Shown here: one piece after another, positions 12,332 through 20,869 of the stretch
How the letters are laid out: each line of letters opens with the position of its first letter
Numbering within the stretch: the stretch's first letter is position 1
Source of the DNA: Niallia sp. FSL W8-0635
GTDB lineage: Bacteria; Bacillota; Bacilli; Bacillales; Cytobacillaceae
DNA length: 64,000 nt
Reading direction: 5' to 3'
Assembly: GCF_038007965.1 (NCBI RefSeq)
Contig: NZ_JBBOYD010000001.1
Span: 3,512,501-3,576,500 of the forward strand
Made by a program: the position numbers and the translations under genes
Notes under the pieces: generated by a model
Database searches by the model: none
The model's input: the letters and a program-made list of their open reading frames with translations, nothing else
What the model was told of the DNA's origin: nothing

Positions 12332-12681
12332 AATCCATTCATCCTTGTATCTAAGTATTTTGCTTCAATTTCGATGTTTGCTTGTAATAAGAGTGTTGCT
12401 AAATGATGTTCAGGAGAGGCAGCAACTTCTTTGTATTTTCGATCAATATAAAGAAATTCTGCTTCAGGAAGTTCCCTTTTAAATTGCTTTCTAATTTTAT
12501 CTCCTGACTTATCTGCATCCACTAAAATATATACATCTTTATCCATTAGTTCTTCTAGTAATTCATCCAGCTTCGAAACACCAATTGTTCCATTGGTACA
12601 AAGGATATCCACTGGCTCACGCACAATCTTTTCTATTTTTCTTTTATCCGATTTGCCTTCAACAATGATTACTTTTTTCAT
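12328..12681 (-). CDS. yusF: TOPRIM-domain protein YusF (RNase M5-like)
   Basis: A 117-residue stand-alone TOPRIM domain. The first motif is VIIVEGKSDKRKIEKIV (catalytic Glu) and the second is YILVDADKSGDKIRKQF (DxD). These residues bind Mg2+ in primases, topoisomerases and RNase M5. The C-terminus (YKEVAASPEHHLATLLL) is as in YusF. It lacks the extra domains of RnmV, so nucleic-acid cleavage is possible but unproven. It is co-transcribed with yusE. Confidence 0.85.
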   Translation of the reverse strand: MKKVIIVEGKSDKRKIEKIVREPVDILCTNGTIGVSKLDELLEELMDKDVYILVDADKSGDKIRKQFKRELPEAEFLYIDRKYKEVAASPEHHLATLLLQANIEIEAKYLDTRMNGL

Positions 12682-12837
12682 TTTATCACCTAAAGGAGTT
12701 ATTTCATTTTACTTTAACATATTCAAACTAGAAGAGAAAGAAGTTGGTTCATGGAATAATTTTTAATCATTAACTAATACGTATTAGGCACTTTATTCGT
12801 ATTCATCCTTTTCTATTCATATATATTAATAAATGAC

Positions 12838-12869
12838 GAAAAAAAGACACCGGTAAAATACCGATGCCA
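12838..12869 (-). terminator. Terminator after gcvH
   Basis: GGCATCGGT and ACCGGTGTC (two G-U pairs) form a stem around ATTTT on the minus strand, followed by TTTTT. It lies just past the gcvH stop. Confidence 0.8.
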
Positions 12870-12880
12870 TCATTAGGAAA

Positions 12881-13264
12881 TTATCCTTCATTCGTCATTT
12901 CTTCGTATTGTTCTGCTGTCATTAGCGTTTCGATGTCTGCTTTATCACTAGGCTCGATAACGACCATCCATGCTTTTTCATAAGGAGATTCATTAACAAA
13001 CTCTGGATTGTCGCTAAGCTCTTCATTCACTTCTACTACTTTTCCGCTAATCGGAGCATATAATTCGGAAACTGTTTTAACAGATTCTACACTTCCAAAA
13101 GGCTCATTTGCAGTTACTTCATCGCCTACTTCCGGTAGTTCGACAAATACGATATCCCCTAATTCAGATTGTGCAAAGTGTGAAATTCCTACACGAGCAT
13201 TTTCTCCTTCAACTTTTACCCATTCATGTTCTTTTGAATATCGTAAATCCTTTGGTACTGTCAT
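12881..13264 (-). CDS. gcvH: Glycine cleavage system H protein
   Basis: A 127-residue lipoyl carrier. The lipoyl lysine is K63 in [18 protein letters not shown], with the usual [21 protein letters not shown] upstream. It shuttles the aminomethyl group between GcvP, GcvT and the dihydrolipoamide dehydrogenase. In Bacillus it also relays octanoyl/lipoyl groups in lipoate assembly. As in B. subtilis it stands alone between yusF and yusI, away from the other gcv genes. GGAGGGG lies upstream of the ATG. Confidence 0.96.
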   Translation of the reverse strand: MTVPKDLRYSKEHEWVKVEGENARVGISHFAQSELGDIVFVELPEVGDEVTANEPFGSVESVKTVSELYAPISGKVVEVNEELSDNPEFVNESPYEKAWMVVIEPSDKADIETLMTAEQYEEMTNEG

Positions 13265-13335
13265 TATAAAACCCCTCCATATTTATCATTTTCACTCTGG
13301 TAAAACAGAGTTTCCTATTAAAAAAAGCAGGTTAC

Positions 13336-13692
13336 TTATGTCCAACTTTCTTTAAACACTTCTTCTTTAAAGCCTAAAGTTACTTTATTTCCATCTGTCG
13401 TTAAAGGACGTTTAATCAACATGCCATCTGACGCAAGTAAATCGAGTAGTTCGTCATCTGAAGCTTCTTTCATTTTATCCTTTAATCCTAGATCTCTGTA
13501 TTTCTGGCCAGAAGTATTGAAGAATTTCTTTAATTCCAGACCACTTTTTTTATACAAATCCTCCAATAATTCGCGGGAAGGAGGATTATCCACAATATGT
13601 ACTTCTTCATATGACACATGATTTTCATCCAGCCACTTTTTTGCCTTACGACAAGTTGAGCATTTTGGATACCAATAAAAAGTAACTTTCAT
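13336..13692 (-). CDS. yusI: Spx/ArsC-family protein YusI
   Basis: A 118-residue ArsC/Spx-fold protein with CSTC redox motif (C11-C14) in YWYPKCSTCRKAKKWL and the family segment LLDLLASDGMLIKRPLTTDG. The arginine of the LIKRP motif is kept. It is closest in arrangement to YusI, an ArsC-like protein of unknown substrate, rather than Spx itself, which is larger. Start MKVTFYW was preferred to an ATG four codons upstream because GGTG precedes it at normal spacing. It is not linked to arsenic-resistance genes here. Confidence 0.82.
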   Translation of the reverse strand: MKVTFYWYPKCSTCRKAKKWLDENHVSYEEVHIVDNPPSRELLEDLYKKSGLELKKFFNTSGQKYRDLGLKDKMKEASDDELLDLLASDGMLIKRPLTTDGNKVTLGFKEEVFKESWT

Positions 13693-13873
13693 TCCATCAC
13701 CCATAATCTATGTATTTTAAATCATTCCACTAAATATTATCACAATTTTATATAAAGTGAAACTTCAATAGCTGCGGCTTTTTATGGCAGTTAACAGTCA
13801 ACTAGATTTCCATTCTACGAATAGTCCTTCGCACAGTAGTTTCTACTATTGCGAAGAACCTTATCATAAAATA

Positions 13874-15628
13874 CTATACGTAATATTCTCCAGCCTTCAA
13901 CAAACTTGTTGCAGCCTCTCTCTTACTGGCAATAAGGGCCTTTGGTGTATATCTAGTATATTTCTTCAATATGGAAAGGGCTAATCTTAATTCATCGCCA
14001 CTAAGCATATATGCTAAAGTATCTGTTGCTTCTGTGATAACTTGTTGAAAAGCTTCCTGACAATAGATTTCCGTATACAACATTTTTTGTTTTTCTTCTT
14101 TTTTACTTTTTTCCATTGACTTCTCTGTTCTTAAAATACAGGAGTCCATCGCAAAAATAGCATTGATAATATTTGCTAGATTCACCATAATCTCTTGCTG
14201 TTCTTCCAATTTATCCTTATATTTCTTTAGCATCATCCCAAATAGGAGATAACTAATTTTTTTCGAATTCGACAAAAGCATTTTTTCTTGTGATAATGGC
14301 ATTTCATCTGGATCTTCTGGAAGAAAGGAAATCATTTCTTTTTCCGTCATTGCTGCAAGTGCGAATAATGGAAGCTCACCTTTCAAACTCTTTTTGGCCA
14401 AGGTAGGAGGAATCAATAATCGATTTATTTCATTTGTCCCTTCAAAAATACGATTGATTCTTGAATCACGATACATTCTCACAATATCGTAATCTTCCAT
14501 AAAACCATTGCCTCCATGGAGTTGAACACATTCATCTACAACCATATCTAATACTTCTGAAGCAAAGATTTTGTTCAAACTGCATTCTATTACATATTCA
14601 TTTATAATTTTCGCCATCTTTTTCATTTCTACATCGTCTGCTAATCCATCCATTGCTTCTGAAAGCAATCCAGCTGTTCGATAAACAGTACTTTCTGCTG
14701 CATAAATATAGGAAGCCATTGTCGCATACTTTTCAAGTGTAAGGGGAAAACGGGATATCGGAGTGGAGAATTGTATTCGTTTATCTGTATATGCAATAGT
14801 CTTTTTAAGTGCTTCCTTACTAGCACCAATTGCTCCAAGACCTAGCTTGTAGCGCCCAATATTTAAAATATTTAATGCGATTAGATGACCTCTACCTACT
14901 TCTCCCAATACGTTTTCAACCGGTACTTCAACCTGGTCAAATCGTACTGCACAGGTGGAGGAACTCTTGATTCCTAATTTATTTTCTTCTTTTCCCACGG
15001 AAATTCCGGCAAATGCTTTTTCTACGATAAAGGCTGTGAAATGCTCTTGATTCACTTTAGCATACACAATAAATATATCAGCAATACCGGAATTCGTAAT
15101 CCACTGTTTTTCTCCTGTTAATCGATAATGAGTCCCTTCTTGATTTAAAATGGCTGTTGTTTTTACACTTAGTGCATCTGATCCTACAGTCGGTTCTGTT
15201 AATGCATAGGATGCTATTTTTTTACCACTAGCTAAATCAGGTAAATATTTTTCCTTCTGTGCTTTATTTCCGAATAAAACAATTGGTAAAGAGCCGATTC
15301 CTATATGAGCGCCATGAGTGACAGAAAACCCCCCTGCAACAGACATCGCTTCTGAGATAACAGCAGTACTAATTTTATCTAATCCCAACCCGCCATATGC
15401 TTCTGGAATATCTGAGCTTAATAAGCCTAATTCCCCTGCTTCTTCCATCAATTGTTTCGTTATTGTAAATTGATGATTTTCCATTTCAGCCAAATGTGGC
15501 AATACTTTTTTCTGAACAAATTCACTTGTCATTTCCGCAATCATTTGATGCTCTTCTGTAAAATCCTCTGGTGTAAAAATTTCTTCATTGGTGATCTGTT
15601 CTGTTAAAAAACTTCCACCTTTTTGCAT
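13874..15628 (-). CDS. fadE: Acyl-CoA dehydrogenase FadE (YusJ)
   Basis: A 584-residue FAD-dependent acyl-CoA dehydrogenase for the first step of beta-oxidation. The FAD/substrate motifs are present: YALTEPTVGSDALSVKTTA, LTGEKQWITNSGIAD, GYNIGRYK-like LNIGRYKLGLGA, and VDECVQLHGGNGFMEDYDIVRMYRDSRINRIFEGTNEI near 380-425. The catalytic Glu is probably within FEGTNEI. The C-terminal ~150 residues are the helical extension seen in FadE/VLCAD-type enzymes. It lies only 40 bases downstream of fadN on the same strand; the thiolase fadA that normally separates them is absent. Confidence 0.93.
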   Translation of the reverse strand: MQKGGSFLTEQITNEEIFTPEDFTEEHQMIAEMTSEFVQKKVLPHLAEMENHQFTITKQLMEEAGELGLLSSDIPEAYGGLGLDKISTAVISEAMSVAGGFSVTHGAHIGIGSLPIVLFGNKAQKEKYLPDLASGKKIASYALTEPTVGSDALSVKTTAILNQEGTHYRLTGEKQWITNSGIADIFIVYAKVNQEHFTAFIVEKAFAGISVGKEENKLGIKSSSTCAVRFDQVEVPVENVLGEVGRGHLIALNILNIGRYKLGLGAIGASKEALKKTIAYTDKRIQFSTPISRFPLTLEKYATMASYIYAAESTVYRTAGLLSEAMDGLADDVEMKKMAKIINEYVIECSLNKIFASEVLDMVVDECVQLHGGNGFMEDYDIVRMYRDSRINRIFEGTNEINRLLIPPTLAKKSLKGELPLFALAAMTEKEMISFLPEDPDEMPLSQEKMLLSNSKKISYLLFGMMLKKYKDKLEEQQEIMVNLANIINAIFAMDSCILRTEKSMEKSKKEEKQKMLYTEIYCQEAFQQVITEATDTLAYMLSGDELRLALSILKKYTRYTPKALIASKREAATSLLKAGEYYV

Positions 15629-15668
15629 GATATTCCTTTCCTTCCTTTCTATATCATCTTTTAACGGT

Positions 15669-18041
15669 TTATCTCTTTTTTTTCGTAGTCAATGGCTTCC
15701 CTGTTTGTAATAGATGCATCATTCTTTGCTGTGTCTCCTTTTCCTGAATTAAACGAATAAATGCCTCTCTTTCTAGATCTAATAGATAGTTCTCCTCTAC
15801 CAATACGCCACACTCAACATCGCCACCAGTAAGAACTGTTGCAAGATTACTTGCGATAAAAACATCATAGTCAGATATAAAACCGATTTTTTGTAGTTTT
15901 TCTATTTCATTCATTAAGAATTGATATCCCGCTCTACCACAAACCATTATCTTTTCTTTTTGCGGTGCTTCATACTTTTCATTAACCATATGCAGAACTG
16001 CTTTTTTGGCATCTCTTAATAAAAATTGTTCATTATTTGTTATTCCATCATTCTCCGTTAAGAAACCTATTTCTTTTGCGAGAACGGCAGAAGTAGATAC
16101 CTTAGCTGTTAAAATTGTCTGAAATACCTCTCCTGTAAGCTGGAATAATTCTTCAATTGATGGATTTTGTTTTTGTTTCAGCCTATTACAATACAGTTCT
16201 GTTGTTCCTCCACCACCTGGAATAAGCCCAACTCCTGTTTCCACAAGACCTATATATGTTTCTAAAGATGCTTGGACCTTGCTGGCAGCGAGACAAACTT
16301 CCGCTCCTCCTCCTAGCGTTCTTTGATAAGGAGCCACTACAACTGGTTTTCCGCAATATTTTATGCGTTTCATTGCTCGTTGAAAACGGCGGACGGCTAG
16401 CTCTAATTCCGTCATATCTTCGTTTTGGGCTTCTAGCAGCATTAATGCTAAATTAGCACCAAGACTAAAATTCTTTTTTTCACTGCCTATAACTAAGCCT
16501 TTATATTCATGTGTTTCTACCAGTGCTATCGACTTCTCAATCATGGAAAGGATATCGACACCAATACTCATATTCCTACTGTGTAATTCGAGTAATAACA
16601 CCCCATCGCCTATATCAATTAAACTCGCCCCATCATTGGAAAGAAGAGCACCTCTTTGTTTTTTACTTTCATAAATGCTTATTTGATCTTTACTTTTTGG
16701 AATTGGCCAATATTCTCCTTGATGATAATAATGAGCTATCCCATTAATTTCTTTATAAAATTGTTCAAATCCTTGATTAATCATTTCTTTAATCCATAAA
16801 GGAATCTTCATCGATTCTTCTTCCATACGTTGAACCGTATCTTTTAAAGACAATTTATCCCACAAGCGAAACGGACCATTTTCCCAGTTAAATCCAGACT
16901 GAACAGCCAGATCTAACTCATAAATGGAATCGGTAATTTCACCAACCATTTTTGCCGAGTATAGCAAAAATGGAGCAATCCCTTTCCATAAAAATTGCGC
17001 TTTTTTATTTTTCTCCTCTAAAAACAACGGAAGCGATTGGCTTATAAATTGTTCTTTCGTTACAGTCAAATTTTTGTATTTGAACGTATGATAATCTAGA
17101 ACTTTTAATCCTTCCTCTGTTTTTCTATAAAATCCTTTTTTTACTTTTCTGCCAAACATCTTTCTCTTAAGCATTTCTTCTAACAAAACGGGGATTTGGT
17201 ACATCTCCATTTCTTCTGATAGTTTCATTTTCCCTTGCATATTTTGAATGACCTGATAGAAAGTATCCAACCCAACCATATCCAAGGTTTGAAAGGTAGC
17301 ACTTTTTGGTCGGCCAATGAGTGGCCCCGTTAATTGATCCACTTCATCAATTGTTAAATCAGCCTTCATCATTTCTTTAACAATATTTAAAAATGCATAA
17401 GAGCCAATACGGTTTGCAATAAAATTAGGAGTATCACTTGCTTTTACTACCACTTTACCTAATGATTCCTCCGCAAATTCACTTATCATTTTCACAACAT
17501 CTGGGTCCGTTTCTTTTGTAGGAATAATTTCAAGTAGTTTAATATACCGAGGCGGATTAAAAAAATGGGTACCTAAAAAATGAGCCTGGAAATCTGCTGA
17601 GAGATTTTCTTTCATCTCATTAATAGATATCCCAGAAGTATTACTGCTAACAATTGAACCTTTTTTTCTATATTTATCTACTTTTTTAAAGAGTTCCTTC
17701 TTTATGTGAACATCTTCAATTATTACTTCTACTATCCAATCTACTTCCCCTAATAAAGAGAAATCATCTTCTAGATTGCCAATTGTTAAATGCGCTAAGT
17801 TATCAATGGAAGTGAGTGGACTAGGAGTGTCTGTTTTCATTTTTTCGACGGCTAGCCGTACAAATCGATTTCTAACCACTTCATCCTTTTTCGTTAAACC
17901 TTTTTGTTTTTCTTCTTCTGTTAACTGGTTTGGCACAATATCCAGTAAAACCGTAGAAATCCCTGCATTAAGAAACTGTGCCGCAATCGCTGCACCCATT
18001 ACTCCAGAACCGATAACCGCAGCTGATTTTATCTCTTTCAC
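15669..18041 (-). CDS. fadN: 3-hydroxyacyl-CoA dehydrogenase / enoyl-CoA hydratase FadN (YusL)
   Basis: A 790-residue bifunctional beta-oxidation enzyme, the usual FadN length. The N-terminal half is the NAD-binding hydroxyacyl-CoA dehydrogenase (VIGSGVMGAAIAAQF at 8-22; catalytic-His region AHFLGTHFFNPPRYIKLLEIIP). The C-terminal domain (from about 475) is a crotonase/enoyl-CoA hydratase fold with LVIGSEKKNFSLGANL and VGLIPGGGGTTELYCN. First gene of the fad unit; a FadR-like box lies 47 bases upstream. In B. subtilis the order is fadN-fadA-fadE, but here fadE follows directly. Confidence 0.95.
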   Translation of the reverse strand: MKEIKSAAVIGSGVMGAAIAAQFLNAGISTVLLDIVPNQLTEEEKQKGLTKKDEVVRNRFVRLAVEKMKTDTPSPLTSIDNLAHLTIGNLEDDFSLLGEVDWIVEVIIEDVHIKKELFKKVDKYRKKGSIVSSNTSGISINEMKENLSADFQAHFLGTHFFNPPRYIKLLEIIPTKETDPDVVKMISEFAEESLGKVVVKASDTPNFIANRIGSYAFLNIVKEMMKADLTIDEVDQLTGPLIGRPKSATFQTLDMVGLDTFYQVIQNMQGKMKLSEEMEMYQIPVLLEEMLKRKMFGRKVKKGFYRKTEEGLKVLDYHTFKYKNLTVTKEQFISQSLPLFLEEKNKKAQFLWKGIAPFLLYSAKMVGEITDSIYELDLAVQSGFNWENGPFRLWDKLSLKDTVQRMEEESMKIPLWIKEMINQGFEQFYKEINGIAHYYHQGEYWPIPKSKDQISIYESKKQRGALLSNDGASLIDIGDGVLLLELHSRNMSIGVDILSMIEKSIALVETHEYKGLVIGSEKKNFSLGANLALMLLEAQNEDMTELELAVRRFQRAMKRIKYCGKPVVVAPYQRTLGGGAEVCLAASKVQASLETYIGLVETGVGLIPGGGGTTELYCNRLKQKQNPSIEELFQLTGEVFQTILTAKVSTSAVLAKEIGFLTENDGITNNEQFLLRDAKKAVLHMVNEKYEAPQKEKIMVCGRAGYQFLMNEIEKLQKIGFISDYDVFIASNLATVLTGGDVECGVLVEENYLLDLEREAFIRLIQEKETQQRMMHLLQTGKPLTTKKKR

Positions 18042-18087
18042 CTTACTTCCTCCTTGAAAAATATCTTAAAATTTCTTTATGCTCTTT

Positions 18088-18105
18088 TAGATGATTACTC
18101 ATTGA
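18088..18105. promoter_or_regulatory. FadR-like operator upstream of fadN
   Basis: On the minus strand TCAATGAGTAATCATCTA aligns with the Bacillus FadR consensus TGAATGAMTANTCATTCA as I recall it, with 4 mismatches. The inner AATGA-TA-TCAT is intact. It lies in the probable promoter of fadN, 47 bases before the start. FadR would be displaced by long-chain acyl-CoA. Confidence 0.5.
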
Positions 18106-18242
18106 ATTATTCGCCTTTCATTTTTACATGTATATGATTTTACGAAGGATATGTCATATTTAATCTCCAAGCTATCTGCTCATTAAATATGAAAAATAGG
18201 AAATGCTAAAAATGAAACAAGAAAAGGGAGGTGAATAGAAAG

Positions 18243-18377
18243 ATGGCCCGTCTTAAAAAGAATCCTTCTAAAGCAGGGGTTAGTGCAGCTAGTGTGAAAG
18301 GTAATGCTGGTCCTACCGTTGAGGCAGATGGTGGTGGAAAAGTTAACAGTCAAAATAATCAGTATAAAAAGCAATAG
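18243..18377 (+). CDS. YuzL-like small protein
   Basis: A 44-residue gene too short for most gene callers. The protein begins MARLKKNPSKAGVSAASVKG and ends SQNNQYKKQ, matching the YuzL-like family of small basic proteins found next to yusN in Bacillus. GGGAGGTG lies about 8 bases upstream of the ATG. It is followed after 23 bases by a spore-coat gene on the same strand, so the two are probably expressed together during sporulation. Function unknown. Confidence 0.75.
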   Translation: MARLKKNPSKAGVSAASVKGNAGPTVEADGGGKVNSQNNQYKKQ

Positions 18378-18400
18378 TTTATTTAGGAGGTAGAACTTTG

Positions 18401-18673
18401 ATGCAGCAACAACCCAATAATATGACACAACCAAACGGGATGATGATGAAACCACCTGTTATGGTTACAGTCAAAGATTCCCTTTACTTAACAGATATGC
18501 TTTCTTGGAATTTATTAGCGATGAAAAAAGCACATTTCTTTGCCCAAAGTGCCCAAGATCCGGCTATTAAATCCCATCTTGAAAAATGTGGACAAATGCA
18601 TCAGCAACATTATGAAAGAATACTTAATCATCTAAATACAAATAGTCAGCCGATGTCTCAACAACCACAATAA
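18401..18673 (+). CDS. Spore coat protein, CotF family
   Basis: A 90-residue protein of the CotF/YusN coat family. It has a Met/Gln/Asn-rich N-terminus and then one half of the family's ferritin-like helical hairpin (VKDSLYLTDMLSWNLLAMKKAHFFAQSAQDPAIKSHLEKCGQMHQQHYERIL). The domain contains the characteristic LTDML and a helix ending in QHYERILNHL. AGGAGG precedes it; an in-frame TTG one codon before the ATG is also possible. It sits next to a second coat gene, and the pair probably arose by duplication. Confidence 0.82.
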   Translation: MQQQPNNMTQPNGMMMKPPVMVTVKDSLYLTDMLSWNLLAMKKAHFFAQSAQDPAIKSHLEKCGQMHQQHYERILNHLNTNSQPMSQQPQ

Positions 18674-18707
18674 TTACTTACGAAATAGAAGAGATTGTTG
18701 ATTCATT

Positions 18708-18770
18708 ATGCTCATTCTACTAAATTGAATGCAAACTATATTTCGACCTTGTCTTTCGTAGAATGAGCAT
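18708..18770. repeat. Perfect 13-bp inverted repeat between the coat genes
   Basis: ATGCTCATTCTAC (18708-18720) is repeated exactly inverted as GTAGAATGAGCAT (18758-18770) around a 37-base loop. No T run follows, so it is not a standard intrinsic terminator. It may be an RNA processing or stability element, or an operator. Confidence 0.6.
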
Positions 18771-18845
18771 CTTCTCACATAAAAATGGGGATGAATCAGT
18801 AATCAGATTTATGAAATAATAATCTTGTGAGGAAGGACAAAGGAA

Positions 18846-19184
18846 ATGAACAACCAACAATCAATCCAAAATCCTGAAGCCCAGGTACCAAAAACACCAC
18901 AAATGAATGATCGTGATTTTACTAATGATATGCTTGCAACTGAAAAATATCTGACGGATTCTTATTCAACAGCTTTAAATGAAGCTAGTAATGAACCGTT
19001 ATATCAAGACTTGTTGTCGATATTTACTGAAACACAAAATATGCAAAGAGAATTGTATGATTTAATGTTTCAAAAGGGTTGGTATAAGCTTGAAGCGGTT
19101 GATCAGCAAAAGCTTCAACAATCCTATCAACAATTTAAAGGGTATAGTAATCAATTTCCCTATGGAAACACTACTATGCAGTAA
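18846..19184 (+). CDS. yusN: Spore coat protein, CotF family (YusN-like)
   Basis: A 112-residue CotF-family protein and the likely counterpart of B. subtilis YusN. After a Gln/Asn/Pro-rich N-terminus it has the core DRDFTNDMLATEKYLTDSYSTALNEASNEPLYQDLLSIFTETQNMQRELYDLMFQKGWYKLE. The DMLATEK and YDLMFQKGWY motifs are typical of the domain. AGGAAGG lies upstream of the ATG. A terminator follows directly. It should be made in the mother cell during sporulation; the promoter class was not resolved. Confidence 0.85.
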   Translation: MNNQQSIQNPEAQVPKTPQMNDRDFTNDMLATEKYLTDSYSTALNEASNEPLYQDLLSIFTETQNMQRELYDLMFQKGWYKLEAVDQQKLQQSYQQFKGYSNQFPYGNTTMQ

Positions 19185-19196
19185 CCTTTTTTATTC

Positions 19197-19228
19197 ATAC
19201 CACCTAAGGATTGGGTGGTATGTTTTTT
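19197..19228 (+). terminator. Terminator after the yusN-like gene
   Basis: ATACCACC and GGTGGTAT form an 8-bp stem followed by GTTTTTT on the plus strand. Confidence 0.85.
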
Positions 19229-19261
19229 ACACTTTGTCCAGCTTTCTATATAGCATATGTT

Positions 19262-19510
19262 TTACTTTTGATTTTGTTTTCTCATCTCGTTCATTTTTTT
19301 TATTTCAGCTATTATTTGGATAATGTTTTGTTTGCCATCAGGAAATTTAGCATTCCAATGCTTCACCAAGCCTGGCATATTTTTTGACATAAAAGAATAA
19401 AGCATCCATACTTGTACTTTTTCATTAAGCTCTTCATTTTCTTCTCCAAGTAGTAATTCCGTGTAATTGCTCAGTAATGCTTCAAACTCTTCTCTAAATT
19501 TTTCATTCAT
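19262..19510 (-). CDS. yusU: DUF2573 protein (YusU-like)
   Basis: An 82-residue soluble helical protein (MNEKFREEFEALLSNYTELLLGEENEELNEKVQVWMLYSFMSKNMPGLVKHWNAKFPDGKQ) that I recognise as the DUF2573/YusU family of Bacillaceae. The start has GGAGG 7 bases upstream; longer frames skip this site. No catalytic residues are apparent. What is striking is the near-perfect Fur box 67-86 bases upstream, suggesting iron-responsive expression. The gene has no iron-transport neighbour here. Confidence 0.72.
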   Translation of the reverse strand: MNEKFREEFEALLSNYTELLLGEENEELNEKVQVWMLYSFMSKNMPGLVKHWNAKFPDGKQNIIQIIAEIKKMNEMRKQNQK

Positions 19511-19577
19511 TTTCATTCCTCCATCTCTATGCGTTGACAAATAAAATAAATTGAATTATTATAAGAATACACCTAAT

Positions 19578-19596
19578 GATAATGATTATCAATATC
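19578..19596. promoter_or_regulatory. Fur box upstream of the DUF2573 gene
   Basis: GATAATGATTATCAATATC matches the 19-base Fur consensus GATAATGATTATCATTATC at 18 of 19 positions and contains the perfect 7-1-7 palindrome TGATAATGATTATCA (19577-19591). It lies 67-86 bases upstream of the leftward DUF2573 gene, over its probable promoter. The nearest plus-strand gene ends before it. Confidence 0.75.
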
Positions 19597-19671
19597 ATTA
19601 ATTGCATTCCATAATAATTTAGATTCTTTCCTTTTCTTTCCCCCTCATTTTAAGAATTGAGAAAGAATAAA

Positions 19672-19705
19672 CGAAAAGAGGCTGCACCCTGTCAGCCTCT
19701 TTTCG
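19672..19705. terminator. Hairpin after the RodA/FtsW-like gene
   Basis: CGAAAAGAGGCT and AGCCTCTTTTCG form a perfect 12-bp stem with a 10-base loop. Only short T-rich sequence follows on either strand, but its place just after the rodA-like stop fits termination. Confidence 0.7.
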
Positions 19706-19723
19706 TTATTTAAGAAAAACGCT

Positions 19724-20869
19724 TTATTCATCACTTGAAAACATATACTTTTTATAGTGATACCTGATCGAAAAAATTAACCCCATTGATAGCATATTCC
19801 CCATCAATGAGCTACCTCCATAGCTAATAAAAGGGAGTGGAATTCCTGTAATCGGAAGGATACCTACTGTCATCCCAATATTTTGGAAAACATGAAAGCA
19901 AAGCATACTAATGATGCCTACACTCATACAAGTATAAAATGTATTTTTTGTTTCCAATGCCACTTTTGTGATGTGATAGATAAGCAAGAAAAATAAACTA
20001 ATAATAATACTAGCACCAATAAATCCAAACTCTTCCCCTACCACACTAAAAATAAAATCAGTATGATTTTCTGGAAGCACTACTTCACTTGTGCCAACTC
20101 CCTTCCCTGTTGTTTGTCCAGAACCTATCGCAAGTAAGGATTGTGTTAAGTGATAGCCTGTCGTGCTTTGATACGTATATGGATCCAACCAAGAATAAAT
20201 TCTTCCCATTTGATATTCCTTAACTCCGAAATATGTTGTAATCCAATCAGGATGCCAAATAACAAGATACAGAACCGCTGTAGCAATGACTGCAAAAGTC
20301 GAGAAGATAGGCGTTAGAATCTTCCACGAAATACCAGAGATAAAAACCATGCCGAGCATAATCGCAAGGAAAACTAAGGAGGTACCTAAGTCAGGTTGTA
20401 ACATTACTAGGAACAACGGAAGTGCTGTTACACCCCCTATTTTAAATAATAAAAAGAAATCACTTTGTATGGTTTTCACAATATATTTTTCTTGATGTTC
20501 TACAATTAATCGAGATAAGGCTAATACTAAAAACACTTTTACGAATTCAGACGGCTGCAAAGAAAAACCAGGTAATGTAAACCAGCTTTTCGCGCCATTA
20601 ATTTCTCGGGCAATGCTTTCCGGTGCGAGAATTAGCAATACTAATAATAAAAGACCAAATGCATACAGATACCAAGTTAGTTTTTTTAGCTGATCCGAAT
20701 CTAAACGAATTACGCCAATAATAATTCCTATACCAACTCCATAAAATAAAACCTGCTTTAACACATAAGATGAATTTGCTCCATATATAGCAATAAGACT
20801 TGTTAAACATAAAAGCATTAATATTAGAACAAGTGTATAATCTAATTTCGATGAATTTTTTGGGGACAT
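19724..20869 (-). CDS. RodA/FtsW/SpoVE (SEDS) family glycosyltransferase
   Basis: A 381-residue polytopic membrane protein with about 10 transmembrane segments. SEDS hallmarks are present: LQPSEFVKVFLVLALSRL, LQPDLGTSLVFLAI, the large extracellular loop with YQMGRIYSWLDPY, LPENHTDFIFSVVGEEFGFIGA, and NIGMTVGILPITGIPLPFISYGGSS. These proteins polymerise lipid II glycan strands with a partner class B PBP. The sequence is RodA-like, but no mre or PBP gene is near, so it may be an accessory paralogue (as with YlaO/YwcF in B. subtilis). It is a single-gene unit. Confidence 0.88.
   Translation of the reverse strand: MSPKNSSKLDYTLVLILMLLCLTSLIAIYGANSSYVLKQVLFYGVGIGIIIGVIRLDSDQLKKLTWYLYAFGLLLLVLLILAPESIAREINGAKSWFTLPGFSLQPSEFVKVFLVLALSRLIVEHQEKYIVKTIQSDFFLLFKIGGVTALPLFLVMLQPDLGTSLVFLAIMLGMVFISGISWKILTPIFSTFAVIATAVLYLVIWHPDWITTYFGVKEYQMGRIYSWLDPYTYQSTTGYHLTQSLLAIGSGQTTGKGVGTSEVVLPENHTDFIFSVVGEEFGFIGASIIISLFFLLIYHITKVALETKNTFYTCMSVGIISMLCFHVFQNIGMTVGILPITGIPLPFISYGGSSLMGNMLSMGLIFSIRYHYKKYMFSSDE

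Noticed and set aside
18183..18455. 90-codon minus-strand frame
   Set aside because: It is antisense to the YuzL-like gene and the coat gene, both of which have strong ribosome-binding sites and family matches.
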